Position numbers and translations under genes: made by a program
Notes under the pieces: generated by a model
Told to the model about the DNA's origin: nothing
Databases searched by the model: none
The model's input: only the letters and a program-made list of their open reading frames with translations
From: Pseudomonadota bacterium
GTDB lineage: Bacteria; Pseudomonadota; Gammaproteobacteria; Pseudomonadales; Moraxellaceae
Length of the DNA: 64,000 nt
NCBI GenBank assembly: GCA_023393635.1
Contig: JAEWKT010000031.1
Coordinates: 5,076 to 69,075 of the forward strand
Direction: 5' to 3'
Shown: piece by piece, positions 35,736 to 44,576 of the stretch
Position numbering within the stretch: position 1 is the first letter of the stretch
Layout of the letters: each line of letters starts with the position of its first letter

Positions 35736-37223
35736 CTATATGCCAGCATGATAGTACTGCTGCAAAATGTGCTGGTAACATTGCTGTTCAGTCTGCCAGC
35801 GTTCCTCGTCCCAGTGCAGGAGTTGCTGGCATAATGGCTTAATCAGTGGGAGCAGATGTTGACCACCATTCATTTCCATATTGCCTGCGCGCAACCGTCT
35901 GAGCATCAGGTCGTCTAAATGTTCAACCATTTCATGCTGCAAAATCCATTTAACCTGTTCTTGTAAAGTAACCCCTTCGGCTACTGGTTTTAAGGGGTGA
36001 TTTAAGGCTGGCGGATGGTTAACCGTGTGGTTGAAGCAGCGGCTATTTTTGCCAGCAATGGCTTTTTGGTGTTCCTTGTCATCAATTAGGCCAGCGGCAT
36101 TTAGCGCATCCAGTGCAATTTGCCTAAAGGTCGTTAATTTGCCACCAGATACGGAAATCACGCCATTGGCCTGCCAGACCAAATGATCGCGGCGTTCCTT
36201 GGACGGATCGCGGCCACTGCCAGATGCAATAATCGGGCGTACGCCAGCCATGGTAGAAATAATATCTTTTGCTTGCAGGTTTAAATTTGCAATTTCGCTA
36301 TTAGCCACTTTTAGTAAATAATTGACTTCTTCAGGCGTACAAAATGCTTCATTGCCAGTATCAAACTGGTGGTCTAAATCGGTGGTGCCAATACAGGTTT
36401 GGCCTTTCCATGGGAAAACAAACACAGGGCGGTTATCATCGGGATGCATGATGGTCAGGCAGTCGTTCACTGGCAGACGCTGGTGGGTTATAAACAAATG
36501 GCTGCCCCGTTGTGGGCGTACTTTTGGTGCGGTGCCAGACAAACGATCTGCCCACAGGCCAGTGGCATTAAAGACATGTTTGGCCTGAATCTGCACAGTT
36601 TGCTGGCTAACCCGATCCAGTACTTTCAGGGTGCTGGTACTGCCCCGATGCGTAATGGAAGTCACTTCGCTATAGTTACGTGCAGTGCCACCTTCCAGAC
36701 ATCCTTCCTGCAATACACGAATGACCAGACGGCTGTCATCAGTGAGCGCGTCGGTGTAACGCATGGCACCTTTTAAGCCAGTGGTATTTAAGGCTGGATA
36801 AAGTCTGGTTACCTTGTCCAGATTGAGCCATTCATGGTCTTTAATTCCCGCCAGCTTGTCATAAGCCATCAATACCACTTGCATGGCAATACGGCCAGGA
36901 AATTTGCCCTGACGGATGGGGAAAATATACGACATACGCACCACCAAATCTGGCAATTCAGTCAGTAGGCGCTCGCGTTCCTGCAAGGCATGATGGGTAA
37001 GTTTAATATCGCCCTGTGCAATATAACGCAAACCGCCATGCACCATTTTTGAAGAGCGGCTAGACGTACCCCAGGAAAAATCCTGCTGCTCCAGCAATAA
37101 TACTTTCAAGCCACGGCGCGCAGCTTCGAGCATAATACCTGCACCAGTAATACCCCCACCAATGACCACCACATCCCACTCTGAATTTGCCAAATCCTGT
37201 AACGCATGACGCTGACCAAGCAT
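35736..37223 (-). CDS. glpD: Aerobic glycerol-3-phosphate dehydrogenase
   Basis: Flavoprotein that oxidises sn-glycerol-3-phosphate to dihydroxyacetone phosphate at the inner membrane, passing electrons to quinone. The 495 residues begin with the FAD dinucleotide fold (DVVVIGGGITGAGIMLEAARRGLKVLLLE), then QDFSWGTSSRSSKMVHGGLRYI, the substrate region GATxxx-like LKGAMRYTDALTDDSRLV, and VISVSGGKLTTFR at the C-terminal side. AAGGA sits 7 bases before the ATG. It lies 10 bases after the AGPS-like gene and supplies the dihydroxyacetone phosphate moiety that such enzymes use. Confidence 0.93.
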   Translation of the reverse strand: MLGQRHALQDLANSEWDVVVIGGGITGAGIMLEAARRGLKVLLLEQQDFSWGTSSRSSKMVHGGLRYIAQGDIKLTHHALQERERLLTELPDLVVRMSYIFPIRQGKFPGRIAMQVVLMAYDKLAGIKDHEWLNLDKVTRLYPALNTTGLKGAMRYTDALTDDSRLVIRVLQEGCLEGGTARNYSEVTSITHRGSTSTLKVLDRVSQQTVQIQAKHVFNATGLWADRLSGTAPKVRPQRGSHLFITHQRLPVNDCLTIMHPDDNRPVFVFPWKGQTCIGTTDLDHQFDTGNEAFCTPEEVNYLLKVANSEIANLNLQAKDIISTMAGVRPIIASGSGRDPSKERRDHLVWQANGVISVSGGKLTTFRQIALDALNAAGLIDDKEHQKAIAGKNSRCFNHTVNHPPALNHPLKPVAEGVTLQEQVKWILQHEMVEHLDDLMLRRLRAGNMEMNGGQHLLPLIKPLCQQLLHWDEERWQTEQQCYQHILQQYYHAGI

Positions 37224-37233
37224 GTTTTTATCC

Positions 37234-38862
37234 TTAGCTGTTAGTTATGGGTGATGAGTTTTGAAGTTGTTCAAAATCTGCCAGACAGCCCTGATTTAAC
37301 ACCTGCTGTTGGTCAAGGAAATTCACCACTTGGCCTAGTGTTTGCATGGCTAGTTCGCCTTTTTCCAGTGGTAACCACGGCTTATGGTCACGGCCAACAC
37401 CATGCTGGTGGCTAATGGTGCCACCCATGTTGATAATGGTGTCACTGGCGGCTGTTTTCATGGCTTTCCAGCGTTGCATGTTTTGTTCATAACTAGCTGA
37501 ATTACGGAAGAAATAAGTGGTATAAATACTGGAGCCTTGCCCATAAATATGTGACAAGTGGCTAAATACATGCACTTTTTCACCTGTCCCTGCATTATCA
37601 GCAATGGCTTGTTCAACCGCCTGCATGGTAGCCGTTACGTTGCTCCAGTTAACACAGGTTTCCAGCGTATCAATGGAGTAGCCATGCTCCCAGAAGCCAT
37701 GACGCAAATACGGTGAACGGAAACGCGAATGTTCCCATTTTTTACCCATATAAGTGCCAGCATACATGCCGCCAGCCTGCTTGATATAACGCTTGGTTTC
37801 CTGCAATACAAACCTGGTCTGGGATTTGGTTCCTGTGGTGCCAAACGTCAGCATACATTTACCATCTGGACTACCACGCAGGGCGGCATAGCGATTGAGT
37901 ACCTTAACCGCCATGCCATCTGCTGCAAGCAATAAATGGGTGCGTGTTTCTTCAGGATTGGACAGCCGTAATAGCGACAATGGCACTTTATTTTGTACCA
38001 GTTCACGCACCAAAGTTAATGCTGATTCCCAATCTGGTAAAAAGGCGACATGAAAGGATTCATGCTCAGGCAGACGCTGCACGCGCACATCAACTTCAGT
38101 AATAATGCCAGCACGCCCTTCGGTGCCCATAAATATTTCCCGCATGTCTGGCCCAGCAGATGAGGCAGGAATGGTAGGAATATTTAAGGTGCCACGTGGC
38201 GTTTCAATGCGACCACCAGCAAACATTTGTTCAATACGGCCATAGCGAATGGATTGCTGGCCAGAAGAGCGACTTGCCACCCAGCCACCGACAGTAGACA
38301 GTTCAAAAGATTGTGGAAAGTGGCCGAGTACAAATCCTTGTTCTGCCAGTTGCCGTTCAAGCTCTGGGCCTGGTGTACCCGCACCAAAACGTGCAATCTG
38401 ACTGGTTTTATCAAGACTAATGAGTTTATTCATGCGCGCTAAGGAGAGCGTTAAAACAGGCTGACTTGAGGCTTGCGGGGTAATGTGACCTGCAACCGAA
38501 GTACCGCCGCCGTAGGGAATCACCTGAATATTGTTTTGCACTGCCCACTGTAATAACTCTTGTACCTGTTGGCTGTTTTCAGGTTGTGCCACCCCATCGG
38601 GGAAAATATCAAATTTACCAGAGCGCATGGCGTACCAGTCGGGTAAGCTTTGACCCCGTGCATGGCGTACGCGAATTTCGGCATCTGTGCGAATTAAAGC
38701 GTGGTTTGGCATACGAGTAGGCGGCACTTTTGCCAATACGTCTGCAAGGGTGGCATCGGGCAATATCAGACCTTTACCAATTTTTGAGGCAATATATTTA
38801 AGCCCATTTTCGCGTAAGGGAAAGTTATTGTTTTCATCACCCCAGCCATTCCAACGACGCAT
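37234..38862 (-). CDS. Alkyldihydroxyacetonephosphate synthase-like FAD flavoprotein
   Basis: A 542-residue VAO/PCMH-type flavoenzyme. The N-terminus MRRWNGWG, the FAD-binding stretch IPYGGGTSVAGHITP, ELSTVGGWVASRSSGQQSIRYGRIEQM, MGTEGRAGIITE and the late ISHQHGVGRDHKPWL all follow eukaryotic AGPS, which exchanges the acyl of acyl-DHAP for a fatty alcohol to make ether lipids. The His-rich loop reads SHQHGVG versus SHHHGVG in human AGPS. There is no peroxisomal signal. It has a strong ribosome site (AAGGAGT) and heads the operon with glpD and the FGGY kinase. A D-lactate-dehydrogenase-like activity remains possible. Confidence 0.82.
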   Translation of the reverse strand: MRRWNGWGDENNNFPLRENGLKYIASKIGKGLILPDATLADVLAKVPPTRMPNHALIRTDAEIRVRHARGQSLPDWYAMRSGKFDIFPDGVAQPENSQQVQELLQWAVQNNIQVIPYGGGTSVAGHITPQASSQPVLTLSLARMNKLISLDKTSQIARFGAGTPGPELERQLAEQGFVLGHFPQSFELSTVGGWVASRSSGQQSIRYGRIEQMFAGGRIETPRGTLNIPTIPASSAGPDMREIFMGTEGRAGIITEVDVRVQRLPEHESFHVAFLPDWESALTLVRELVQNKVPLSLLRLSNPEETRTHLLLAADGMAVKVLNRYAALRGSPDGKCMLTFGTTGTKSQTRFVLQETKRYIKQAGGMYAGTYMGKKWEHSRFRSPYLRHGFWEHGYSIDTLETCVNWSNVTATMQAVEQAIADNAGTGEKVHVFSHLSHIYGQGSSIYTTYFFRNSASYEQNMQRWKAMKTAASDTIINMGGTISHQHGVGRDHKPWLPLEKGELAMQTLGQVVNFLDQQQVLNQGCLADFEQLQNSSPITNS

Positions 38863-39625
38863 TAAATTTACTCCTTATAAAATATTGTCTTATTGCACTA
38901 ACTTAAACTATTGCTAGCGTAATGGGTAGTTCAGCCAGGAATTATGCCTTTATAAAGTGAAATTAGCTTGACCATAGACGTCTTAAAAATTGACAAAACA
39001 CGACAAAAAAACAAATTAGTTGCGGCAAAATTAAATGAGATTCAGGTATTTTTTGTGTATTTATTAAACTGCTTAAAGCAGTAAATCTACTTAATATCTT
39101 GTATATTTTGGTAATTTTTACATGAAAAATACATTAGTCAGTAACTTACTAATTTCGCTTAACTTTAAAAATTGATTTTTCTATCTGATGCTGGCAATAC
39201 GCATGGTTTTAGCGGTCATGATTTGATTTGCAAAACATGCCTACCTATACTTTGCCTCCATTACGGGATCAGGATGAAAGGGTAAGCACGTTTGGCTGAT
39301 GAAGTAATGCGGCTTGAAATATAAGAGTTTTCACTTGCATTAAAACGTTTGTTGTTTAACAGCAGATAGCGTTGATGGTGATATCATTAGTGATTGCATT
39401 GGAGTACCTGGCAAGTGCATTGAACCTAAAAGTTCACAGGCTAAGTACTCATCTGGTTGGTCATCATTATTAAGTACGTGCTGACGTGTTCACACGCGTT
39501 TAAATGGATTATCTACCCTTGGGCATAGTCAGATTCATGCCCTGTATTAATTTCTTGGTTCCACTGTCTATCCATTGACCATAGTTGGCATTGCGCCGAT
39601 CTATGGGTTTAAAAAAGAGGATAAC
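38863..39625. other. Long divergent intergenic region upstream of ectABCD
   Basis: About 760 bases with no convincing gene. The left part (38940-39180) is A/T-rich and contains a small hairpin (ACTGCTTAAAGCAGT). A sigma-70-like promoter is at 39223-39251, so ectA would have a leader of about 365 bases. That leader includes the inverted pair CGTGT/ACACG near 39484 and one possible 32-codon frame without a good ribosome site. Confidence 0.5.
39223..39251 (+). promoter_or_regulatory. Putative sigma-70 promoter for ectABCD
   Basis: TTGATT and TATACT are separated by exactly 17 bases. This is the best match in the region. Use of sigma-70 and osmotic induction are inferences; ect promoters in other bacteria are osmoinduced and may have more than one start. 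Confidence 0.45.
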
Positions 39626-40207
39626 GTGGAAACACCTGCTATTGATTCATCAGCAACTTTGTATGCCAGTCCTGATGAACATTGCAATCACTGGCATATT
39701 CGGCATTTATACCAGACAGATGCCCGATGGTTACATGATTTAATTGTTCGCTGTCCACCACTGGACGTCAATTCTTTGTATGCATACGCCTTACTGGCCA
39801 CGCATCATTCCGCCACCTGCTTTGTGGCTATTCAGGATCAACGCATTTGTGCGGCCGTAACAGGCTATATACCACCGCGTCAGCCCGACACCTATTTTTT
39901 ATGGCAAGTGGCCGTGGCACCTGAGCAGCAAGGCACAGGGCTGGGTTCCAAATTACTGGATCATATCTATCAGCATTGCATGTTACCCAACCATTTAAGC
40001 CATCTTGAAACCACCATTTCACCAGGCAATAGCGCATCACAGCGTTTGTTTAGCCGCTTTGCCAAGTGTCATCAGGTGGCCATCACGCATACCCCTTTAT
40101 TTTCAAGTCTAGACTTGCAACCCGTAAGGCAGGCTGATGGGCTACAGGGTCAAACCGAGCAGCATGAAGCAGAGCATTTATATCGTTTAGGTGCGTGGTC
40201 AGTCTAA
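39626..40207 (+). CDS. ectA: L-2,4-diaminobutyrate N-gamma-acetyltransferase
   Basis: EctA acetylates diaminobutyrate at the gamma-amino group with acetyl-CoA, the second step of ectoine synthesis. About 193 residues from the GTG at 39626, which has AGAGG 5 bases upstream; the alternative TTG at 39575 has no ribosome site. GNAT acetyl-CoA motif WQVAVAPEQQGTGLGSKLLDHI and HLETTISPGNSASQRLFSRFA are characteristic of EctA. The N-terminus (HIRHLYQTDARWLHDLIVRCPPLDVNSLYAY) also matches the family. It is 141 bases from ectB, first in the ectABCD order. Confidence 0.93.
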   Translation: METPAIDSSATLYASPDEHCNHWHIRHLYQTDARWLHDLIVRCPPLDVNSLYAYALLATHHSATCFVAIQDQRICAAVTGYIPPRQPDTYFLWQVAVAPEQQGTGLGSKLLDHIYQHCMLPNHLSHLETTISPGNSASQRLFSRFAKCHQVAITHTPLFSSLDLQPVRQADGLQGQTEQHEAEHLYRLGAWSV

Positions 40208-40348
40208 TTTTTTTATTTTGCATCTGACTTGCTGAACACCTGACTGGTTGAATGCCTGATTATGTTGAATAGGCATTTCGTTAGCCAATTTGATTGTTAA
40301 TTTTTTGAAGATTGCTGCAAATTTTATTTTTAGGGAGCTGTTCTTATA

Positions 40349-41671
40349 ATGAATATTTTTAATCGCTTAGAATCAGAAGTTCGTGGTTATGTGCGTTCTT
40401 TTCCTACCGTATTTTTATCAGCCAAAAATGCCCTGTTAACCAATGAAAGCGGCCAGGACTATATTGATTTTCTGGCAGGTGCAGGCTCACTTAACTATGG
40501 TCATAACCATCCTGTACTCAAGCGCGCCTTAGTAGATTATTTAATGCATGATGGCGTGGTGCATGGTCTGGATATGGCCACAGTTGCAAAAAAAGAGTTT
40601 TTACAAACCTTTGAACAATACATTTTAAAGCCACGGCAACTGGATTATAAATTGCAATTTACTGGCCCAACAGGCACCAATGCGGTAGAAGCAGCCATTA
40701 AGCTGGCACGTAATATCACTGGGCGCAATAACGTGATTGCCTTTACCAATGGCTTTCATGGCGTGAGCCTTGGTTCACTGGCACTTACAGGCAACCAAAA
40801 ATTCCGTGAAGCCGCAGGGGTGAATTTATCCGATGTACATCATGCAGCCTATGCAGGTTATTTTGGTGATGATGTCGATACCATTGCCATGCTGGACAAA
40901 TTGCTGACTGACCGCAGTAGTGGCATTGATTTGCCTGCGGCCATGATTGTGGAGTGTGTGCAAGGCGAGGGTGGTTTAAATACTGCCAGTATCAGCTGGT
41001 TAAAACGCCTGGCAACCTTATGCACGCAGCATGACATTTTATTAATTGTTGATGATATTCAGGCAGGTTGTGGCCGTACGGGCAGCTTCTTTAGCTTTGA
41101 GCGTGCAGGCATTCAGCCCGATATTGTGACCTTGTCCAAATCGCTTTCTGGTTATGGTCTGCCAATGTCCTTGGTGTTGATGAAGCCAGCGCTTGATGCA
41201 TGGAAACCTGGCCAGCATAACGGCACTTTCCGTGGCAATAATCTGGCTTTTGTCACTGCCACACAAGCAATTCGTCATTTCTGGGCGGATGATACTTTCC
41301 AGCAGGAAATTTTGCAAAAAGGCGAGCTGGTGAAACGTCATTTATCCAAAATGGTGACGCAGTTCCCACAGGCAAAGCTGACGCATCGTGGTCGTGGGCT
41401 GATGCAGGGGATTGTATTTAGCAATCCAAAATGGGCAGATGAAGTCACCAGTAAAGCGTTTGAGCTGGGCCTGATTATTGAAACTTCAGGCAGTTTAAGC
41501 GAAGTGGTTAAGTTGTTGCCACCATTAACTATTGAAACTGAGCAACTGGAAAAAGGCTTAAACCTGTTGTCTAAAGCTATTGAGTTTGTGGTTCAGCAGC
41601 ATGAGCAAAAGCCAGCAACTAATTTTAAAGTTAAATCTGCCAAAGCCGCAACACAGGAGTTAAGTGCATGA
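40349..41671 (+). CDS. ectB: Diaminobutyrate-2-oxoglutarate transaminase
   Basis: PLP-dependent class III aminotransferase making L-2,4-diaminobutyrate from aspartate-4-semialdehyde and glutamate, the first committed ectoine step. The 440 residues show FTGPTGTNAVEAAIKLAR, TNGFHGVSLGSLALTGNQ, VDDIQAGCGRTGSFFSFE and the PLP lysine, Lys264, in TLSKSLSGYGLP. The last ~25 residues are a Lys/Ala/Glu-rich tail beyond usual ectB length. AGGGAG lies 11 bases before the ATG. Its stop overlaps the ectC start by 4 bases (ATGA). Confidence 0.96.
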   Translation: MNIFNRLESEVRGYVRSFPTVFLSAKNALLTNESGQDYIDFLAGAGSLNYGHNHPVLKRALVDYLMHDGVVHGLDMATVAKKEFLQTFEQYILKPRQLDYKLQFTGPTGTNAVEAAIKLARNITGRNNVIAFTNGFHGVSLGSLALTGNQKFREAAGVNLSDVHHAAYAGYFGDDVDTIAMLDKLLTDRSSGIDLPAAMIVECVQGEGGLNTASISWLKRLATLCTQHDILLIVDDIQAGCGRTGSFFSFERAGIQPDIVTLSKSLSGYGLPMSLVLMKPALDAWKPGQHNGTFRGNNLAFVTATQAIRHFWADDTFQQEILQKGELVKRHLSKMVTQFPQAKLTHRGRGLMQGIVFSNPKWADEVTSKAFELGLIIETSGSLSEVVKLLPPLTIETEQLEKGLNLLSKAIEFVVQQHEQKPATNFKVKSAKAATQELSA

Positions 41672-42090
41672 TCGTTCGTCGACTACAAGATATTTTAAAT
41701 ACTGAGCGTGATGTTCAAACTGAAACATGGGCAAGCCGTCGCTTGTTGCTGGCAGAAGATGGCATGGGTTTTTCAATGCACGAAACCACTATTTTTGCAG
41801 GCACACAAACCCATATCTGGTACAAAAACCATCTGGAAGCAGTGTATTGTGTGGGTGGAGAAGGTGAGGTTGAATTAATTGATACAGGTGAGATTTTTAA
41901 AATTGAACCTGGCACGTTGTATGCGCTCAATAAACATGACAATCATTATCTGCGTGCAACCACATCAGATTTAAAGCTCATTTGTACGTTTAATCCAGCA
42001 TTGGTAGGTAGTGAAGTCCACGATAAAGACGGCGTCTATGCCACCCCAGAACAAATGCAGGCCGCACAACAAGCAACGGCAGATTCTTAA
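41668..42090 (+). CDS. ectC: L-ectoine synthase
   Basis: EctC cyclises N-gamma-acetyl-diaminobutyrate to ectoine by water elimination. It is a small cupin, 140 residues. Family blocks are MIVRRLQDI, WASRRLLLAEDGMGFSMHETTIFAGT, HLEAVYCVGGEGEVELIDTGE and GTLYALNKHDNHYLRA, with conserved iron- or substrate-binding Glu/Tyr/His residues in the cupin strands. It shares ATGA with the ectB stop, so translation is coupled, and precedes ectD by 14 bases. Confidence 0.96.
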   Translation: MIVRRLQDILNTERDVQTETWASRRLLLAEDGMGFSMHETTIFAGTQTHIWYKNHLEAVYCVGGEGEVELIDTGEIFKIEPGTLYALNKHDNHYLRATTSDLKLICTFNPALVGSEVHDKDGVYATPEQMQAAQQATADS

Positions 42091-42104
42091 AGGAGGCACA
42101 GATT

Positions 42105-43013
42105 ATGCAGTTGAATAATCCGTATCTTACCCGTACTAGCAGCAGCGCGGCCATTGTGTCGCGTGCGGATCCTGTGGTTTATGATAACCCGCCAGTACAG
42201 CAATTAAGTGTTGATCAAAAAAACGCCTATCAAAGCAACGGCTTTTTACAGATTGAACAGTTGTTTAATCAGGCTGAAGTTGATTTTTTATTGCAAGAAA
42301 TGCAAGGCATGCGGGAAGATTTTGCCAAACAGCAACGTCCTGAAGCATTTACCGAACGTGAAAGTCAGCAGGTGCGTTCTATTTTTAATGTACATCGGCT
42401 AAACGATATATTTGCTAACCTGATGAGTGATGCGCGTGTACTCAATGTGGCACGTGAGCTATTGGGTAGCGAAGTGTATATTCATCAGTCGCGCATTAAC
42501 TATAAGCCAGGCTTGCATGGTAAAGAATTTTTTTGGCATTCAGATTTTGAAACATGGCACAGTGAAGACGGCATGCCAACCATGCGTGCTTTGAGTTGTT
42601 CGGTGTTATTGACTGATAATGATGCAAACAATGGGCCTTTATTGGTTATTCCAGGTTCACATCAGCACTATATTTCTTGTCAGGGTGAAACTCCAGATAA
42701 CCATTATCAAAAGTCACTTAAAAAACAGGAATATGGTGTACCTGATGCCTTGCTCTTACGCTATTTGGCTGATCAGGGTGGTATTCATTCCTGTACGGGC
42801 AAAGCGGGTAGTGTGGTGTTTTTTGATTGCAACTTAATGCATGGTTCTAATAGCAACATTACCCCATACTCGCGCAGCAATGTATTCTTTGTTTATAACA
42901 GTATGGATAATCAGCTTGGTACGCCATTGGCTGGTTTGCAAGCACGGCCTGAGTTTGTGGCCACCCGTCAGGATATTGCCCCGCTGCAACCAAAGCAGTT
43001 ACAGGTGCCATAA
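42105..43013 (+). CDS. ectD: Ectoine 5-hydroxylase
   Basis: Fe(II)/2-oxoglutarate dioxygenase turning ectoine into 5-hydroxyectoine, a better protectant under heat and desiccation. The 302 residues carry the EctD signature FFWHSDFETWHSEDGMP, with iron ligands His145 and Asp147. The distal iron ligand His246 lies in DCNLMHGSNSN, and Arg in YSRSN is the 2-oxoglutarate anchor. The ribosome site AAAGGAGG is the strongest in the cluster, 9 bases before the ATG. It closes the ectABCD operon, ending in a very stable terminator. No aspartokinase (ask_ect) or EctR gene is attached. Confidence 0.96.
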   Translation: MQLNNPYLTRTSSSAAIVSRADPVVYDNPPVQQLSVDQKNAYQSNGFLQIEQLFNQAEVDFLLQEMQGMREDFAKQQRPEAFTERESQQVRSIFNVHRLNDIFANLMSDARVLNVARELLGSEVYIHQSRINYKPGLHGKEFFWHSDFETWHSEDGMPTMRALSCSVLLTDNDANNGPLLVIPGSHQHYISCQGETPDNHYQKSLKKQEYGVPDALLLRYLADQGGIHSCTGKAGSVVFFDCNLMHGSNSNITPYSRSNVFFVYNSMDNQLGTPLAGLQARPEFVATRQDIAPLQPKQLQVP

Positions 43014-43043
43014 CGTGGTGTATCGATAAACATTATTGTCACT

Positions 43044-43087
43044 AACAATAAAGCCTCTTTGGATTGCAAAGAGGCTTTATTGTTTTA
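43044..43087. terminator. Strong bidirectional terminator between ectD and the efflux operon
   Basis: AACAATAAAGCCTCTTTG (43044-43061) and its exact complement (43067-43084) form an 18-bp stem with a 5-base loop. The A/T ends give T-runs in both directions, fitting the convergent ectD (+) and outer-membrane channel (-) genes. Confidence 0.92.
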
Positions 43088-43124
43088 ACAGGCTAATTTT
43101 AAACTTGAATATGTATACTCAAGT

Positions 43125-44573
43125 TTAGGGATTAGCACTCACTGTTGGGGCAGGTGGTGTGGTAGTTTGTAGTCCACCGCCTAGCACTTTATACAAGTCA
43201 ATTTGACTGCTTAAATTGGCTTGCTCCAAGGATAATAACGCCTGTTGTGCCGCATATTGACTACGCTGTGCATCCAGTACGGTCAAAAAGTTATCAATAC
43301 CTGCACGGAAGCGCGCTTCAGACAAACGGTAGTTGGTTGCTGTAGCACCCACTAAACGATTTTGGGCACTTAAGCGATCATTAATGGTGGCACGTGTGGC
43401 CAGTACATCACTAACTTCTCTAAAGGCAACCTGAACAGAACGTTCATAATTGTTAAGCGCAAGCTCTTGATCCACTTCTGCAATGGCCACATTGGCCTGA
43501 CGGGTGCCAGAATCAAAAATTGGTAAATCAAGTTGTGGCCCGATACTCCAAATAAACGCCCCACTTTTAAATAGGTCGGATAAATCAGTACTGGCCAAAC
43601 CTGCCGTTCCCGTTAAGCTAATGCTTGGGTACAGCCGCGCACGTGCTGCACCCAGGTTGCCGCCAGCAGCACGGAGCTGATATTCGGCACTGGTAATATC
43701 AGGACGATTTTGTAGCAAGTCACTGGGCAAGCCAGCACCTAATACCGTGCTGTTGGTAATCTGCTGAATTTGTGTGGTTGGCAGTAAGTCTGCGGATACA
43801 GGCTGGCCAACCAGTAATTCTAGCAAGTTACGATCCTGGGCAATCTGCGTTTTATAAGCAGCCACATCACCGCGTGCAGTTTCTACGGTAATTTGTGCCT
43901 GACGAACCGTCACTTCGCTATCAATACCCACTTCAAAGCGTTTTTGATTTAAGCGATAGGCTTCTTCTTGCGCTTTTAGGGTTTGTTCAGCTAGGCGTAG
44001 CTTAGCCATATCATAAGAAATGGCTGTCCACGTTTGCGCAATTTGACCAATTAAACTAATTTGCGTGGCATCACGCGCGCTACGAGTCGCCAGAAAACTA
44101 TCCAAGGCTGCATCTCTTAAATTACGGATGCGGCCAAAGAAATCCAGTTCATAGGCGGTAACACCCACACCTACCGAATAGGTGGTGTAGGGATCATTGG
44201 TTTGCAGCGTTTGCTGACGGGTAACCCCTGTAGAGGCATTTACCGTTGGGATCAGGCCATTTTCGCTAATGCGATATTGCTGACGCGCACGCTCAATATT
44301 GAGTGCTGTAGTACGCAAGTCACGGTTATTGAGCAAGCCCAATGCAATGACTTGCTGTAGGCGAGCATCACTAAAAAAGTCTTGCCATCCTTTGGTTGCA
44401 ATAGAGGGTGCTTGAGCACCCGTATATGCATCAGGCAAATTCTGGTACGACGGTGGAATCACCACCGAAGTACTGGGTTCAGGGCCACGCAGGTTTTGAC
44501 AGCCAGCAAGGGCAATGGCTAGCGTACCTAAGCTAAGGCCGCGACGATAAGTTGACCATGTTGAACGCAGCAT
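43125..44573 (-). CDS. RND efflux outer-membrane channel lipoprotein (OprM/NodT type)
   Basis: A 482-residue outer-membrane factor that forms the trimeric exit duct of a tripartite pump. The N-terminal signal has a lipobox LAGC with Cys25. Two repeated halves rich in Ala/Gln/Leu helices carry TLNIERARQQYRISENGLIPTVN, the strands around YELDFFGRIRN, DLLQNRPDITSAEYQLRAAGGNLGAARARLYPSISLTG and FRAGIDNFLTVLDAQRSQYAAQQ, all typical of OprM/AdeK. The last ~15 residues are a Pro/Thr tail. It is third in the leftward operon, 3 bases after the RND gene. Confidence 0.93.
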   Translation of the reverse strand: MLRSTWSTYRRGLSLGTLAIALAGCQNLRGPEPSTSVVIPPSYQNLPDAYTGAQAPSIATKGWQDFFSDARLQQVIALGLLNNRDLRTTALNIERARQQYRISENGLIPTVNASTGVTRQQTLQTNDPYTTYSVGVGVTAYELDFFGRIRNLRDAALDSFLATRSARDATQISLIGQIAQTWTAISYDMAKLRLAEQTLKAQEEAYRLNQKRFEVGIDSEVTVRQAQITVETARGDVAAYKTQIAQDRNLLELLVGQPVSADLLPTTQIQQITNSTVLGAGLPSDLLQNRPDITSAEYQLRAAGGNLGAARARLYPSISLTGTAGLASTDLSDLFKSGAFIWSIGPQLDLPIFDSGTRQANVAIAEVDQELALNNYERSVQVAFREVSDVLATRATINDRLSAQNRLVGATATNYRLSEARFRAGIDNFLTVLDAQRSQYAAQQALLSLEQANLSSQIDLYKVLGGGLQTTTPPAPTVSANP

Positions 44574-44576
44574 TAC

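Noticed and set aside
39375..39473. 32-codon frame in the ectA leader as a regulatory peptide
   Set aside because: No ribosome site and no conserved feature; a frame this short is expected by chance.
38863..39625. Riboswitch before ectA
   Set aside because: I found no core motif of a known riboswitch; only short hairpins are present.
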